Shown here piece after piece: positions 34,843 through 43,853 of a stretch of DNA of 45,544 nt; positions within the stretch are counted from its first letter, which is position 1; every line of letters starts with the position of its first letter. The notes beneath the pieces were generated by a model, which did no database searches, was not told the DNA's origin, and saw only the letters and a list, made by a program, of their open reading frames with translations. The position numbers and the translations under genes were made by a program. Origin of the DNA: Acidobacteriota bacterium (GTDB taxonomy: Bacteria > Acidobacteriota > Terriglobia > Terriglobales > Acidobacteriaceae); assembly GCA_021806005.1 (NCBI GenBank), contig JAJZDM010000016.1, positions 1-45,544 on the forward strand, written 5' to 3'.

Positions 34843-34875
34843 AAGACAAGTAGAAAAATTAATGTATGATGTCAT
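34843..34875 (+). promoter_or_regulatory. Candidate promoter of the second Oar-like receptor
   Basis: TATGAT at 34865-34870 is a five-of-six match to a -10 box. The only -35 candidate with suitable spacing is AAGACA at 34843-34848 (16 bp). Around the -10, ATGTATGATGTCAT shares the 8-bp core ACATCATA (on the opposite strand) with the GntR palindrome at 41291-41305. A separate short inverted repeat, AAGAAA at 35035-35040 with TTTCTT at 35046-35051, lies just before the ribosome site. Confidence 0.4.
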
Positions 34876-35074
34876 CTACCGAAGCAGGCGGAAACAGGGA
34901 TCAGATCATCCCGAACTCGCATCCAGAGTGAAGCGGCACGATTTTAACCTTTGTCTGGCGCGTATACGTTTCTCGCTTAACCGGCCGTTCATCTTCCTTT
35001 AGTAAATATGTCGTGTGCTGGCTCTATGGCTGTAAAGAAAGTCAATTTCTTGCGGTACATTTGAGGTTCTCCGA

Positions 35075-38000
35075 ATGCATCTTCGATTTGCAGTCGCGGC
35101 AGTTGCAGTTCTCATCGTATCCAGTCACGGGATCGCCCAAAACGCTGTTTCGACTGGAGAGGTGATAGGCATTGTGACGGATAGCTCCGGGGCCGTTGTT
35201 CCCGGCGTTCGGGTCGAGTTGACGAACATTGAAACCGGCATCACGCTAACAAACCGGACCAATGCGACGGGCCTGTACTCCTTCCCTACACTGTCGGTGG
35301 GCAATTATTCAGTTCGATTTACGGCCAACGGCTTTGAGACAGGGTTCATTCCGTCGGTGACGGTCAGTATTGGACGCACAGCCTCAGCGGGAATGCAGTT
35401 GCGGGTGGGCGCGGCGAGCCAGCAAGTGACGGTGACGCTGAGTAATTCTCCATTGCTCGACACAAGCGACTCGAGCGTTAGCACAACAGTCAATCGCGAC
35501 CTCATACGCAATTTGCCATCCAATGGGCGCAACTACACAAATTTTGTACTGCTAACGCCGAACGTCAACCAGGACGGCGATTTTGGCGATGTCAGCTTCG
35601 CCGGGCAGCAGGGCAGCGGCAGTTCCGGGCTGGCCAACGGAAACGGGACAAATTCCTTTACGGTGGACGGCGCCGCGGCGAGCAGCAGCTTTTATGGTGG
35701 CGCCAGGGGCCGGACGCGGGTGCCGTATGTGTTCGGCGAGGAATCGATCCAGGAGTTCCAGGTATCGGATAACCCCTATTCAGCTGCATACGGCGGTGCA
35801 GGCTCTGGATTCATCAACACGGTCACCAAGTCCGGGACAAACAGACTTCACGGAGAAGCATTCTACTTCAATCGCAACTCCGCTTTTGCGAACAATGACG
35901 CCATAGACGCGGCTGCGGGCCGGGCCACCCCGTACAACGTGCTCCAGCAGTTCGGCGCGAACGTTGGCGGCCCAATCCGCAAGAACAAGCTCTTTTACTT
36001 CTTCGATTACGAGCAATCGCGGGACAACATGCCCATGTCTATCGTGAACACGGGCATGGCGGATCTGAACGTGACGAGTTTCGGACTGCCCGCGGACACG
36101 GTGCTGCCGGCTCCGAATGCGGCGTTCCCGGTGGCCAATGCGAACAGCACAAGCGCTAATGCGAATGCGAGCAATCCCATCTACCTGCAGCAGGTTGCCA
36201 ATGCCCTGAATGTGATTCAATCCAACCTGGGCAACGTTCCGCGCCAGCAGAACGACCTGCTGTTCTTTCCGAAGGCAGACTGGCAGATCTCCCAGGCAGA
36301 CCACCTGACGGTTCACTTCAACTACAACAAATTCAACGGGCCGGGTGACGTAGTGACCTATACGCCGGTTTCATTTGGCGGCATCCAAACGATGGCCAAC
36401 AATTTTGTAGTCGACTACGACGCCGGCGCGCACTGGACCCACACGTTTAGCCCCAATCTGCTGAACGACACATACCTGAGCTACACGCACGACACGCAGA
36501 CCGACACCCCCAGCGGCCTGGCGCCGTCTCTGAATTTCCCGACCGTTGAGATCTTTGCGCCGGAGTTTTTCGAGTTGGGCAATCCCGGATTCGCCGACAG
36601 CAATACTCCGGAAACCGAGTATCAATTCAATGACCATGTGACCTATGTTCATGGCCGGCACACGATCAGCACCGGGCTGGATTTCAACCATGACGGAGTC
36701 ACTGATTTCGAGTACGGAAACTTTCGCGGAACCTATGCCTTTACGAGTCCTGAGAACTTCGCTCTGATGCATGAGTTGTTCTACAGCCAGAGCGGCGGGA
36801 ATCCCACGTACTCCTTCAGCGTTCCATACTTCGGCTTCTATCTGGATGACAAGTATCAGCCGGCGAAAAATATAACACTCGACCTTGGGTTGCGCGAGGA
36901 CTTCCAGGTTTTCCCGCAACCGGCGGAGAACCCCGCCTTCCCGCAGACAGGCGTATTTCCGAACGAATATCGGCGGATTGCGCCGCGCTTCGGATTCGCA
37001 TGGTCGCCCCTTGCAAAGACAGTGGTGCGCGGCGGCTATGGGGTGTTCTACACCGATCTGAACGGCGTCAATTATGAGGGATCCGCGCTCGCCAACGGGC
37101 TTGCGACCCAGCAGTCCAGCGTGTTTCTGTTTCAGCCGCCGATCAATGCGCCGACGTTTCCCAACCAGATCAGCAATGCGAGCCTGTTCGCCGCATCGCC
37201 CAACATATCCGTATTTGGGTCGAGTCTGACTCCGCCGACCATCCTGGAGAGCAACCTGCAGGTTGAGCAAGCGTTGGACGATCGAACGACATTCAGCCTA
37301 GGAGTGGTCTGGTCGCATGCGAATCACCTGATCTCTTCGAGCGCCTACGACATGAATCTGGAAAAGCCGACGGGGAGTACGACCTACGTCGTCTGTCCAA
37401 AAGACACTCAGGAGACGGCCGGTTCCTGCGTCGGACCCGAATTCGTGGAACCGAACCTGGATAGCGGTCTGTTGACGGAGGGCGCCATCGATCCCAATCT
37501 GGGGCAGATCAACGCTCTGATCAGCCCTGGCCATAACAATTACGTTTCGATGATCTCGCAACTGACCCGCCGCGAAGAGCACGGCTTTTCCGTGCTGGCG
37601 TCTTTTACCTGGGCTAAAAATATCAACTCCTACGGAGTGGATTTCAATAATCAGTTCGATTTTTCCAATACGCATGGGCCGTCGAATCTCGACCAGCGCA
37701 TCCGCTTGTCGATAGCGGCCGTGTACCGGCCGGTGACGGACGGAATCAGCAACCGGACCCTGCGCCGGTTGGCGGAGAACTGGATCATCAGCACCGTGAC
37801 GCAGTTCAACTCAGGACGCCCGTATACCGGCACACTCAACGCCGCGTGCACGGGGCCGAATCTACAAAGTTGTAACGGGGCGGACGACAACCTGAATGAC
37901 AGCGCGTTCAACGAATCGACGAGCAATACGGCGGCTGGCTTCTCCGGGGTCGGTCCGTCTCCGACTCTTGGGTACAACTCCTTTTACGGGCCGTGGATCG

Positions 38001-38308
38001 ATGAAGCGGATGCCAGTATCGAACGTCGCTTTCTGATTCATGGAGCGCAGTATGTTTCGGTGACGGCGCAGGTTTTCAACCTGACCAACCATCAAAACTA
38101 CTTTGTTCAGGCTCAGGCCGGCGTGCAGACCCTTGAGTACAACCCGGTTGGCACAAACTGCGGCGATGGTGTCTCAGCCAACCAGACTTGCTACCTGATT
38201 CCAAACACTACGGCACAAGGCTCTACCAGCCCCTTCGGCCAACTGGAGTCGATCGATCAGTTGAATCCACCAAGGGTCTGGCAGTTTTCCGGCCGCTACA
38301 CGTTCTGA
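35075..38308 (+). CDS. Oar-like TonB-dependent outer-membrane receptor
   Basis: The product of 1077 aa is the second Oar-type receptor of the window. A signal peptide (MHLRFAVAAVAVLIVSS, ending near GIAQ) is followed by a carboxypeptidase-regulatory-like beta-sandwich at about 28-110 (GIVTDSSGAVVPGVRVEL, GLYSFPTLSVGNYSV). The plug carries LPSNGRNYTNFVLLTPN and IQEFQVSDNPYSAAYGG, and the beta-barrel ends with WQFSGRYTF, an aromatic C-terminal strand. ATG 35075 has GAGG at 35063-35066. It is about 100 bp from, and convergent with, an FAH-family gene of the sugar-acid locus, suggesting that it imports a deoxy-sugar-containing oligosaccharide. That link rests on proximity and a shared promoter motif. 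Confidence 0.92.
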   Translation: MHLRFAVAAVAVLIVSSHGIAQNAVSTGEVIGIVTDSSGAVVPGVRVELTNIETGITLTNRTNATGLYSFPTLSVGNYSVRFTANGFETGFIPSVTVSIGRTASAGMQLRVGAASQQVTVTLSNSPLLDTSDSSVSTTVNRDLIRNLPSNGRNYTNFVLLTPNVNQDGDFGDVSFAGQQGSGSSGLANGNGTNSFTVDGAAASSSFYGGARGRTRVPYVFGEESIQEFQVSDNPYSAAYGGAGSGFINTVTKSGTNRLHGEAFYFNRNSAFANNDAIDAAAGRATPYNVLQQFGANVGGPIRKNKLFYFFDYEQSRDNMPMSIVNTGMADLNVTSFGLPADTVLPAPNAAFPVANANSTSANANASNPIYLQQVANALNVIQSNLGNVPRQQNDLLFFPKADWQISQADHLTVHFNYNKFNGPGDVVTYTPVSFGGIQTMANNFVVDYDAGAHWTHTFSPNLLNDTYLSYTHDTQTDTPSGLAPSLNFPTVEIFAPEFFELGNPGFADSNTPETEYQFNDHVTYVHGRHTISTGLDFNHDGVTDFEYGNFRGTYAFTSPENFALMHELFYSQSGGNPTYSFSVPYFGFYLDDKYQPAKNITLDLGLREDFQVFPQPAENPAFPQTGVFPNEYRRIAPRFGFAWSPLAKTVVRGGYGVFYTDLNGVNYEGSALANGLATQQSSVFLFQPPINAPTFPNQISNASLFAASPNISVFGSSLTPPTILESNLQVEQALDDRTTFSLGVVWSHANHLISSSAYDMNLEKPTGSTTYVVCPKDTQETAGSCVGPEFVEPNLDSGLLTEGAIDPNLGQINALISPGHNNYVSMISQLTRREEHGFSVLASFTWAKNINSYGVDFNNQFDFSNTHGPSNLDQRIRLSIAAVYRPVTDGISNRTLRRLAENWIISTVTQFNSGRPYTGTLNAACTGPNLQSCNGADDNLNDSAFNESTSNTAAGFSGVGPSPTLGYNSFYGPWIDEADASIERRFLIHGAQYVSVTAQVFNLTNHQNYFVQAQAGVQTLEYNPVGTNCGDGVSANQTCYLIPNTTAQGSTSPFGQLESIDQLNPPRVWQFSGRYTF

Positions 38309-38411
38309 CCTGCAACGTCCATTTCCGGATGCATGGAGGCAAGCGATTTTAACGTACAGGTGCGGCGAAGGCCTGGCGCCTGAGATCACAAGGTTATAGC
38401 TGCTCGAGGGA

Positions 38412-39260
38412 TCAGAGTTTGAAGGGAACGACGGTCTGGTTCTGTTCGCCAAGACCGGAGATTCCAAGACGCATCTTTTGGCCAGCCCGAAGGTAGACCG
38501 GAGGATTCTGTCCGAGGCCAACGCCTGGCGGGGTGCCTGTAGAAATGATGTCCCCGGGCTGCAGGCTCATGAACCGGCTGAGATAGCTGATGAGGAAGGC
38601 AACAGAGAAGACCATGGTCCGGGTCGACCCGTTCTGATAGCGATGCGAATCCACCTCAAGCCATAGGTCAAGACTCTGCGGATCAGGAATTTCATCTGGA
38701 GTTACGAGCCATGGGCCGATCGGTCCAAAGGTATCCGCGCTCTTCCCTTTCACCCACTGTCCGGTTCCCTCGAGTTGGAAGGCACGCTCTGACAGATCGT
38801 TGACGACACAATATCCGGCAACATAGGACAGAGCGTCTGCCTCGTCCACATATCTGGCCTCTCGGCCAATGACGACACCGAGTTCTACCTCCCAATCAGT
38901 TTTGAAGGAGTCTCGAGGAATCATGACGTTATCGTTCGGACCGATGATCGCCGAAGTCGCCTTCATAAAGACCACCGGCTCCTTCGGCACGGCCATTCCC
39001 GATTCTGCAGCATGATCGGAGTAGTTCAAGCCGATACAGATGAATTTGCCGACGGAAGCAATACATGGACCGATCCGAGGATCGCCCTCGACAAGCGGCA
39101 AAGTCGCGAGATCCAACGAACTAAGGCGCTCTAAAGCAGGGGCAGCCAATTCTTTTGCTGAGATATCAGGCACAATTCCCGATAGATCCCTGATTCTACC
39201 TTCATGGTCCAACACCCCGGGGCGCTCAACCCCGGGCTTCCCGAATCGTAGCAGCTTCAT
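38412..39260 (-). CDS. FAH-family 2,4-diketo-3-deoxy sugar-acid hydrolase
   Basis: From ATG 39260 the product is 282 aa; a GGAGAAG site precedes it, and the open frame to 39539 is not needed. It belongs to the fumarylacetoacetate hydrolase family, whose members cleave C-C bonds in beta-diketo acids. The metal-binding signature is clear: FICIGLNYSDHA, TDWEVELGVVIGR with the acidic pair, WVKGKSADTFGPIGPW, and ISTGTPPGVGLG. In the non-phosphorylative deoxy-sugar pathway this enzyme splits the diketo acid into pyruvate and a short hydroxy acid (lactate from a 6-deoxyhexose). It is the last gene of the minus-strand operon, 19 bp after the SDR gene. Confidence 0.85.
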   Translation of the reverse strand: MKLLRFGKPGVERPGVLDHEGRIRDLSGIVPDISAKELAAPALERLSSLDLATLPLVEGDPRIGPCIASVGKFICIGLNYSDHAAESGMAVPKEPVVFMKATSAIIGPNDNVMIPRDSFKTDWEVELGVVIGREARYVDEADALSYVAGYCVVNDLSERAFQLEGTGQWVKGKSADTFGPIGPWLVTPDEIPDPQSLDLWLEVDSHRYQNGSTRTMVFSVAFLISYLSRFMSLQPGDIISTGTPPGVGLGQNPPVYLRAGQKMRLGISGLGEQNQTVVPFKL

Positions 39261-39279
39261 ATCTTCTCCAGAGTGAATT

Positions 39280-40032
39280 CTAATAGGTGGCACGGCCACC
39301 GCTGAGATCAAAGACTGCAGCGGTGGTGAAAGAGTTCTCTTCGGACAATAGCCAAGCGACCATTGAACTGAGCTCGCCAACCTCAAGAAACCGTCCGCGG
39401 GGGATCCGGGAAAGCATGAAGTCAATGTGTTCCTGAGACATCTGGTCAAAGAGGCGGGTTCGCGCCGCTGCCGGCGTGATGCAGTTGACGGCGATGTTCT
39501 TGTCAGCCGTCTCCTTTCCAAGAGATTTTGTGAGCGCAATCACGCCAGCCTTTGAGGCGCTGTATGCCGGCGCGTTGGCGTTACCCTCTTTGCCGGCGAT
39601 TGAGGCGACGTTGACGATGCGTCCGTAGTTATGCCGCAACATGCAGGGAACGATCGCACGACAGCAAAGGTAGACACCGGTGAGATTGATGTCGATGATC
39701 TGCTTCCAGGCGTCGATGGGATACTCCCACGTCTTAAGATTGGGGCCAGCGATGCCGGCACTTGTTACGAGGAGGTCGATTCTTCCACTCTCTTCGATCG
39801 TTGACAGCGCTGCCTCCTCTACGCTTTTCGGATCGGAGACATCAACAACCCTGATGGATACTCTTCCTTTTTCTGGGATGGATTCCAATGCGCTATCCAG
39901 CGCGCCTTTGTCGCGATCCCAAAGGGTTACGGATGCCTCCGAAGCCAAGAGCCTGATGGCGACGGACAGGCCGATACCCTGAGCGCCGCCGGTGATGACA
40001 GCATGGCGTCCCTTCAGATCGATTTGATTCAT
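39280..40032 (-). CDS. SDR dehydrogenase, probable 2-keto-3-deoxy sugar-acid 4-dehydrogenase
   Basis: The product of 250 aa is a classical short-chain dehydrogenase: cofactor motif TGGAQGIG at 14-21, catalytic S144, Y157 and K161 (YSASK), and D39 at the end of the second strand, which favours NAD. Position between a lactonase and an FAH-family hydrolase suggests that it oxidises the C4 hydroxyl of a 2-keto-3-deoxy acid to the diketo compound used by the hydrolase. A GAGGACC site precedes ATG 40032, 7 bp after the lactonase stop. Assignment as KDF/KDR 4-dehydrogenase is inference from context. Confidence 0.75.
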   Translation of the reverse strand: MNQIDLKGRHAVITGGAQGIGLSVAIRLLASEASVTLWDRDKGALDSALESIPEKGRVSIRVVDVSDPKSVEEAALSTIEESGRIDLLVTSAGIAGPNLKTWEYPIDAWKQIIDINLTGVYLCCRAIVPCMLRHNYGRIVNVASIAGKEGNANAPAYSASKAGVIALTKSLGKETADKNIAVNCITPAAARTRLFDQMSQEHIDFMLSRIPRGRFLEVGELSSMVAWLLSEENSFTTAAVFDLSGGRATY

Positions 40033-40039
40033 TGGGTCC

Positions 40040-40933
40040 TCATCTTCCGTGGAGTTGTTGGGCTAAAGCAATTGGCTGGTCGCCGATCCGGGAAAGATGC
40101 TCCGGCAGGCCACGATAGAGGCTGCTGAATCGGAACAGTGCGCCGGCCAGAGACCCCTGAGCCCGGTTGTCCTCTCCACCTGCCGTCGTGACATAGATGT
40201 CCTGCAGGTCTGGCCCTCCAAAGGTGAGGCTGCTTACCTGCGGCACGGGCAGCGAAAATCGCTCTTCCACGGCACCGTTGTCGTCAAGGCGAACAATAGA
40301 GCCGCCATCCCAAAGTGCTGACCAGAGATGGCCTTCCGCATCGAGCGTTGCTCCGTCGGGCAAGCCATCTGCTTCAGAGAAGCGGGCGAAGACAGTTTGA
40401 TTGGATATGTTCCCGGACTGCAGTTCGTAGTCGAAGCGATATATCTCTCTTGAGAAAGAGTCGGTATAGAAGAACGCTTTGTGATCGCGACTGATTGCCA
40501 TTCCGTTCGAGCAGCCGATATTCTGCAGCAACAGATGAAGGGATCCATCGGTATCCAGTCGATAGAGCCTGCCTTTGCTCTGTTCGGAAGACATGGTTCC
40601 GCAGAAGACGCGACCGACCGGGTCTGCGAAGACATCGTTGAAGCGCGACGAAAGCTCACTCGGTATGAATGGCAGTATCTCCGAGCAAATGCCGTCCTGC
40701 CAACGCGCGATGGTTCCTCGGTCCATGAAGAGGAGGAGGCCACCGCTGTCTTCAAACGTGAAGCCTCCAACTTGCCTTCCCTGATAAATCCTGGAATGCT
40801 CTCCTGTCGCCGGGTCGAAGCGGAAGAGTCGCCCGGTAGGGATATCCGTCCAGTAGAGCCTTCGCTCGGTGGGATGCCACAGCGGATTCTCGCCGATGGT
40901 GCAGGCATAGTCAGCGATCATTTCGGGAATCAT
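40040..40933 (-). CDS. SMP-30/gluconolactonase-family sugar lactonase
   Basis: The product of 297 aa is a six-bladed beta-propeller lactonase. Metal ligands are in place: E15 in IGENPLWHP, N99 in SRFNDVFADP, N143 in CSNGMAISRD and D193 in DGLPDGATLDAEG. It opens the sugar lactone produced by the sugar dehydrogenase to the free acid, which the IlvD/Edd dehydratase of this locus then uses. The GGAGA ribosome site fixes ATG 40933. It is the first clear gene of the minus-strand operon; a small unknown frame lies 21 bp upstream of it. The sugar is not determined by sequence. Confidence 0.9.
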   Translation of the reverse strand: MIPEMIADYACTIGENPLWHPTERRLYWTDIPTGRLFRFDPATGEHSRIYQGRQVGGFTFEDSGGLLLFMDRGTIARWQDGICSEILPFIPSELSSRFNDVFADPVGRVFCGTMSSEQSKGRLYRLDTDGSLHLLLQNIGCSNGMAISRDHKAFFYTDSFSREIYRFDYELQSGNISNQTVFARFSEADGLPDGATLDAEGHLWSALWDGGSIVRLDDNGAVEERFSLPVPQVSSLTFGGPDLQDIYVTTAGGEDNRAQGSLAGALFRFSSLYRGLPEHLSRIGDQPIALAQQLHGR

Positions 40934-40954
40934 TGGAATTCTCCAGACATGTGT

Positions 40955-41245
40955 TCAGCAAGATGGATCGCCAACCTCCCGGCATGCGGTCACCATCGCG
41001 AGGGTTTCCTGTTTGTCGAGAGGAAGCAGGGGCCAGATCGGCAGTTGGCGGCAGTCGGACGCATCTGTCGCGTAGACCGCAGGAGCGCCGCAGTCGACAC
41101 GGACATCTCCGTGGACTGGATCTCCACGCCGCTGCTCGAACTGATCGGAAGCCCCAAAGCATGGATGAGGATGCTCCACAGGGTGGCCTGAGGCCGCCGG
41201 CAAAGACGGAGATAGTGAGGCGGCAGCGATCGACCGGAACTTCAT
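40955..41245 (-). CDS. Possible small unknown protein upstream of the lactonase
   Basis: A 96-codon frame starts at ATG 41245 behind an excellent GGAGAAGA ribosome site and opens like a signal peptide (MKFRSIAAASLSPSL). It continues with Pro/His/Cys/Asp-rich sequence lacking a recognisable domain. It lies directly downstream of the divergent operator and 21 bp before the lactonase gene, so it would be the first gene of the operon. Another reading frame in the same stretch also looks protein-like, so a frameshifted gene remnant is possible. Confidence 0.35.
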   Translation of the reverse strand: MKFRSIAAASLSPSLPAASGHPVEHPHPCFGASDQFEQRRGDPVHGDVRVDCGAPAVYATDASDCRQLPIWPLLPLDKQETLAMVTACREVGDPSC

Positions 41246-41277
41246 GCTCTTCTCCAGGCGGTACGTCTTCGCAACCA

Positions 41278-41308
41278 ATATAGCGAAGTCATACATCATA
41301 TGTATACT
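41278..41308. promoter_or_regulatory. Divergent promoter region with GntR/FCD operator palindrome
   Basis: ATACATCATATGTAT at 41291-41305 is a perfect inverted repeat (ATACAT, 3-bp spacer, ATGTAT), the size of operators used by FadR-type GntR repressors. On the plus strand it overlaps TATACT (41303-41308), a five-of-six -10 match only 8 bp before the GTG of the regulator gene. On the minus strand TATATT (complement of 41278-41283) could serve as the -10 for the lactonase operon. One palindrome could thus control both arms and the regulator itself. Confidence 0.6.
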
Positions 41309-41315
41309 CTAAAGC

Positions 41316-42089
41316 GTGAAAAGAAGAGTGAAATGGACGCTGCCAACCGCTCCCTTGCAGGATCGCAGGAGTCTGCACCATCAGGTTGCCGCTCGCATTG
41401 GTGGACTGATTGCGGATGGCACTGTGACGCCTGGTACGGTACTTCCCAATGAGAGTGAACTGGGGAATGAGTTTGGTGTGAGCCGCACGGTCTTGCGGGA
41501 AGCGATGAAAGTGCTGGGATCAAAGGGGTTGGTAGAAGTAAGGCGAAAGACCGGAACCCGGGTTCGGCCAGCGAGCGATTGGAACATGCTGGACGCTGAA
41601 GTCCTGGGATGGTTCTTCACAGGTGGGGAAGTCCCTTCGATGCTTTCACATCTTCTCGACTTTCGCCGGCTCGTCGAACCTGCCGCGGCACGAATGGCAG
41701 CTGAATTCGGCACGCCGGAGGAGTTGCAGAGAATCGCAACCTGCTACTTGCAGATGGAAGCCGTGGCAGATGACGTGGCAGCCTCTGTGGAAGCGGATCT
41801 CAGCTTTCACCTTGCGCTTCTCGAGGCCACTCACAATCCATTTCTCCGGTCCTTTGGCGGACTCATCCAGAGTGCGTTGAGAGCAAGTTTTCGCTTCACC
41901 AGCAGCAATCACGAACTCTATCTGCAGAGTCTGAAGCTCCACAAGAAAGTGTGTGATGCGGTGACTGCCCGAAAGGGGAAGCTGGCAGAAAGCGCCATGA
42001 CAACGATGCTCTCGCAGACATCGGAGGACATCGTGCGCCAATCCGGCGCGTTACCCGCAACGAAGCCGTCATCGGGCACTGCCAGGTGA
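41316..42089 (+). CDS. GntR-family regulator with FCD ligand-binding domain
   Basis: The product of 257 aa has a winged helix at about 20-85 (QVAARIGGLIADGTVTPGTV, ELGNEFGVSRTVLREAMKVL) and a C-terminal all-helical FCD domain. Likely metal-binding residues there are in EADLSFHLALLEATHNPFL and LKLHKKVCDAV. FCD-GntR proteins often sense sugar acids and repress the catabolic genes next to them. The GTG start at 41316 lies so close to the -10 that the mRNA would have almost no leader. Dehydratase and SDR genes follow within 18 and 15 bp. Auto-repression through the palindrome at 41291-41305 is inferred. Confidence 0.92.
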   Translation: MKRRVKWTLPTAPLQDRRSLHHQVAARIGGLIADGTVTPGTVLPNESELGNEFGVSRTVLREAMKVLGSKGLVEVRRKTGTRVRPASDWNMLDAEVLGWFFTGGEVPSMLSHLLDFRRLVEPAAARMAAEFGTPEELQRIATCYLQMEAVADDVAASVEADLSFHLALLEATHNPFLRSFGGLIQSALRASFRFTSSNHELYLQSLKLHKKVCDAVTARKGKLAESAMTTMLSQTSEDIVRQSGALPATKPSSGTAR

Positions 42090-42107
42090 GACAAGTGAGG
42101 ATCCGTC

Positions 42108-43838
42108 ATGCCAAATGAGAAGCAGAAGTATCGTTCCGCAGCATGGTTCGGCAACAACAACAAAGACGGGTTTATTCATCGCAGTTGGATGAAGAATCAA
42201 GGTCTGCCGGCGGATGTCTTTGATGGGCGACCCGTGATCGGTATCTGCAATACGTGGTCCGAGCTTACCCCTTGCAACGCTCATCTTCGCGAGCTTGCAG
42301 AGAGAGTGAAGCGCGGGGTGTGGGAAGCCGGAGGGCTGCCGTTGGAGTTCCCGGTGATGTCAACGGGCGAGTCGAATCTCCGACCTACGGCCATGTTGTT
42401 CCGCAATCTCGTCAGCATGGATGTGGAGGAGAGCATCCGCGGCAACCCGATTGATGGAGTGGTGCTCCTGTGCGGCTGCGATAAAACTACGCCGTCCCTG
42501 ATCATGGGAGCCGCCAGTTGCGACCTGCCAGCGATCGTCGTCTCCGGCGGGCCGATGTTGAACGGCAAATTCCATGGGAAGGACATCGGATCTGGCACGG
42601 ACGTATGGAGGTTCAGCGAAGAGGTGAAGGCGGGCACCATGTCACAGGCCGAGTTTGCCGAAGCGGAGTCCTGTATGTCGCGCTCGGCTGGCCACTGCAT
42701 GACGATGGGTACCGCATCGACGATGGGCGCGATGGCGGAATCGCTCGGCCTGGCGCTTCCGAACAACTCTGCAATCCCAGCGGTGGACTCGCGCCGCAGC
42801 GTGCTCGCGCAATTGTCCGGAAGGCGCATCGTCGAGATGGTACGGGAAGAGCTGACCATGTCGAAGATCCTGGTCAAGGAGGCATTCGAGAATGCCATCC
42901 GCGTTAACGGCGCCCTGGGAGGATCGACGAACGCGGTGATCCACCTTCTGGCGATCGCCGGTAGGATCGGAGTCCCGCTTTCACTCGATGACTGGGACAG
43001 GCTGGGGAGAGACACTCCAACGGTGGTCGATCTGAAGCCGTCGGGGAGGTTCCTCATGGAGGATTTCTTCTATGCGGGTGGGTTGCCGGCGGTCATCAAG
43101 ATGCTGGTGGAAAACAGGCTGGTTCATGGCGCAGCTCTTACGGTCACAGGTAAATCGATCGCAGAAAACTGTAGCGACGCTTCCAATTGGAATACCGAGG
43201 TGATCCGACCGATGAGCCATCCACTCGTGGAACATGGTGGCGTCGCAGTGCTGCGTGGCAACCTGGCACCTGACGGGGCAGTGTTAAAGCCTTCTGCGGC
43301 AACACCTGCCTTGATGAAGCACCGGGGGCGCGCCGTGGTGTTCGAGACCATCGAGCGATATCGGGAGAGAATCAACGATCCCGATCTCGACATAGATGAG
43401 TCTTGCGTCATGGTGCTGCAAAACTGCGGACCAAAGGGGTATCCGGGAATGGCAGAGGTTGGGAATATGGGGCTGCCACCGAAGGTTCTGGCGCGTGGCA
43501 TCAGGGACATGGTTCGCATCTCTGATGCCAGAATGAGCGGAACGGCATACGGAACCGTGGTCCTTCACGTCTGTCCGGAGGCAGCAGCGGGAGGACCGCT
43601 CGCTCTGGTTCGAGAAGGAGACTTCATCGAGATCGACGTCGAGCAACGACGCCTGCACCTGGATGTCTCCGACGGGGAACTAAGACGTCGCGCGGCATCC
43701 TGGAGACCTGTTCTGCCAGTCGTAAATGGCGGATACCAACAGATGTACATTCAACACGTCACTCAGGCATCGGAGGGCGCCGATCTGGACTTCCTCATCG
43801 GGTGTCGCGGATCTCGGGTTGAGCGCGAATCGCATTGA
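42108..43838 (+). CDS. IlvD/Edd-family sugar-acid dehydratase
   Basis: The product of 576 aa belongs to the iron-sulphur IlvD/Edd dehydratases, in the branch acting on L-arabinonate, D-xylonate and similar acids. The cluster ligands are C56 (TPCN), C124 (CGCDKTTPS) and C197 (GHCMTMGTAST), with K126 and catalytic S477 in RMSGTAYG. These spacings match those I recall for the rhizobial L-arabinonate dehydratase (C59, C127, C200, K129, S480). It would convert a sugar acid to its 2-keto-3-deoxy form. GAGG precedes ATG 42108. It lies between regulator and SDR in one operon. The substrate is uncertain; a branched-chain amino-acid role is unlikely. Confidence 0.9.
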   Translation: MPNEKQKYRSAAWFGNNNKDGFIHRSWMKNQGLPADVFDGRPVIGICNTWSELTPCNAHLRELAERVKRGVWEAGGLPLEFPVMSTGESNLRPTAMLFRNLVSMDVEESIRGNPIDGVVLLCGCDKTTPSLIMGAASCDLPAIVVSGGPMLNGKFHGKDIGSGTDVWRFSEEVKAGTMSQAEFAEAESCMSRSAGHCMTMGTASTMGAMAESLGLALPNNSAIPAVDSRRSVLAQLSGRRIVEMVREELTMSKILVKEAFENAIRVNGALGGSTNAVIHLLAIAGRIGVPLSLDDWDRLGRDTPTVVDLKPSGRFLMEDFFYAGGLPAVIKMLVENRLVHGAALTVTGKSIAENCSDASNWNTEVIRPMSHPLVEHGGVAVLRGNLAPDGAVLKPSAATPALMKHRGRAVVFETIERYRERINDPDLDIDESCVMVLQNCGPKGYPGMAEVGNMGLPPKVLARGIRDMVRISDARMSGTAYGTVVLHVCPEAAAGGPLALVREGDFIEIDVEQRRLHLDVSDGELRRRAASWRPVLPVVNGGYQQMYIQHVTQASEGADLDFLIGCRGSRVERESH

Positions 43839-43853
43839 GAAATGGAGTGATCG

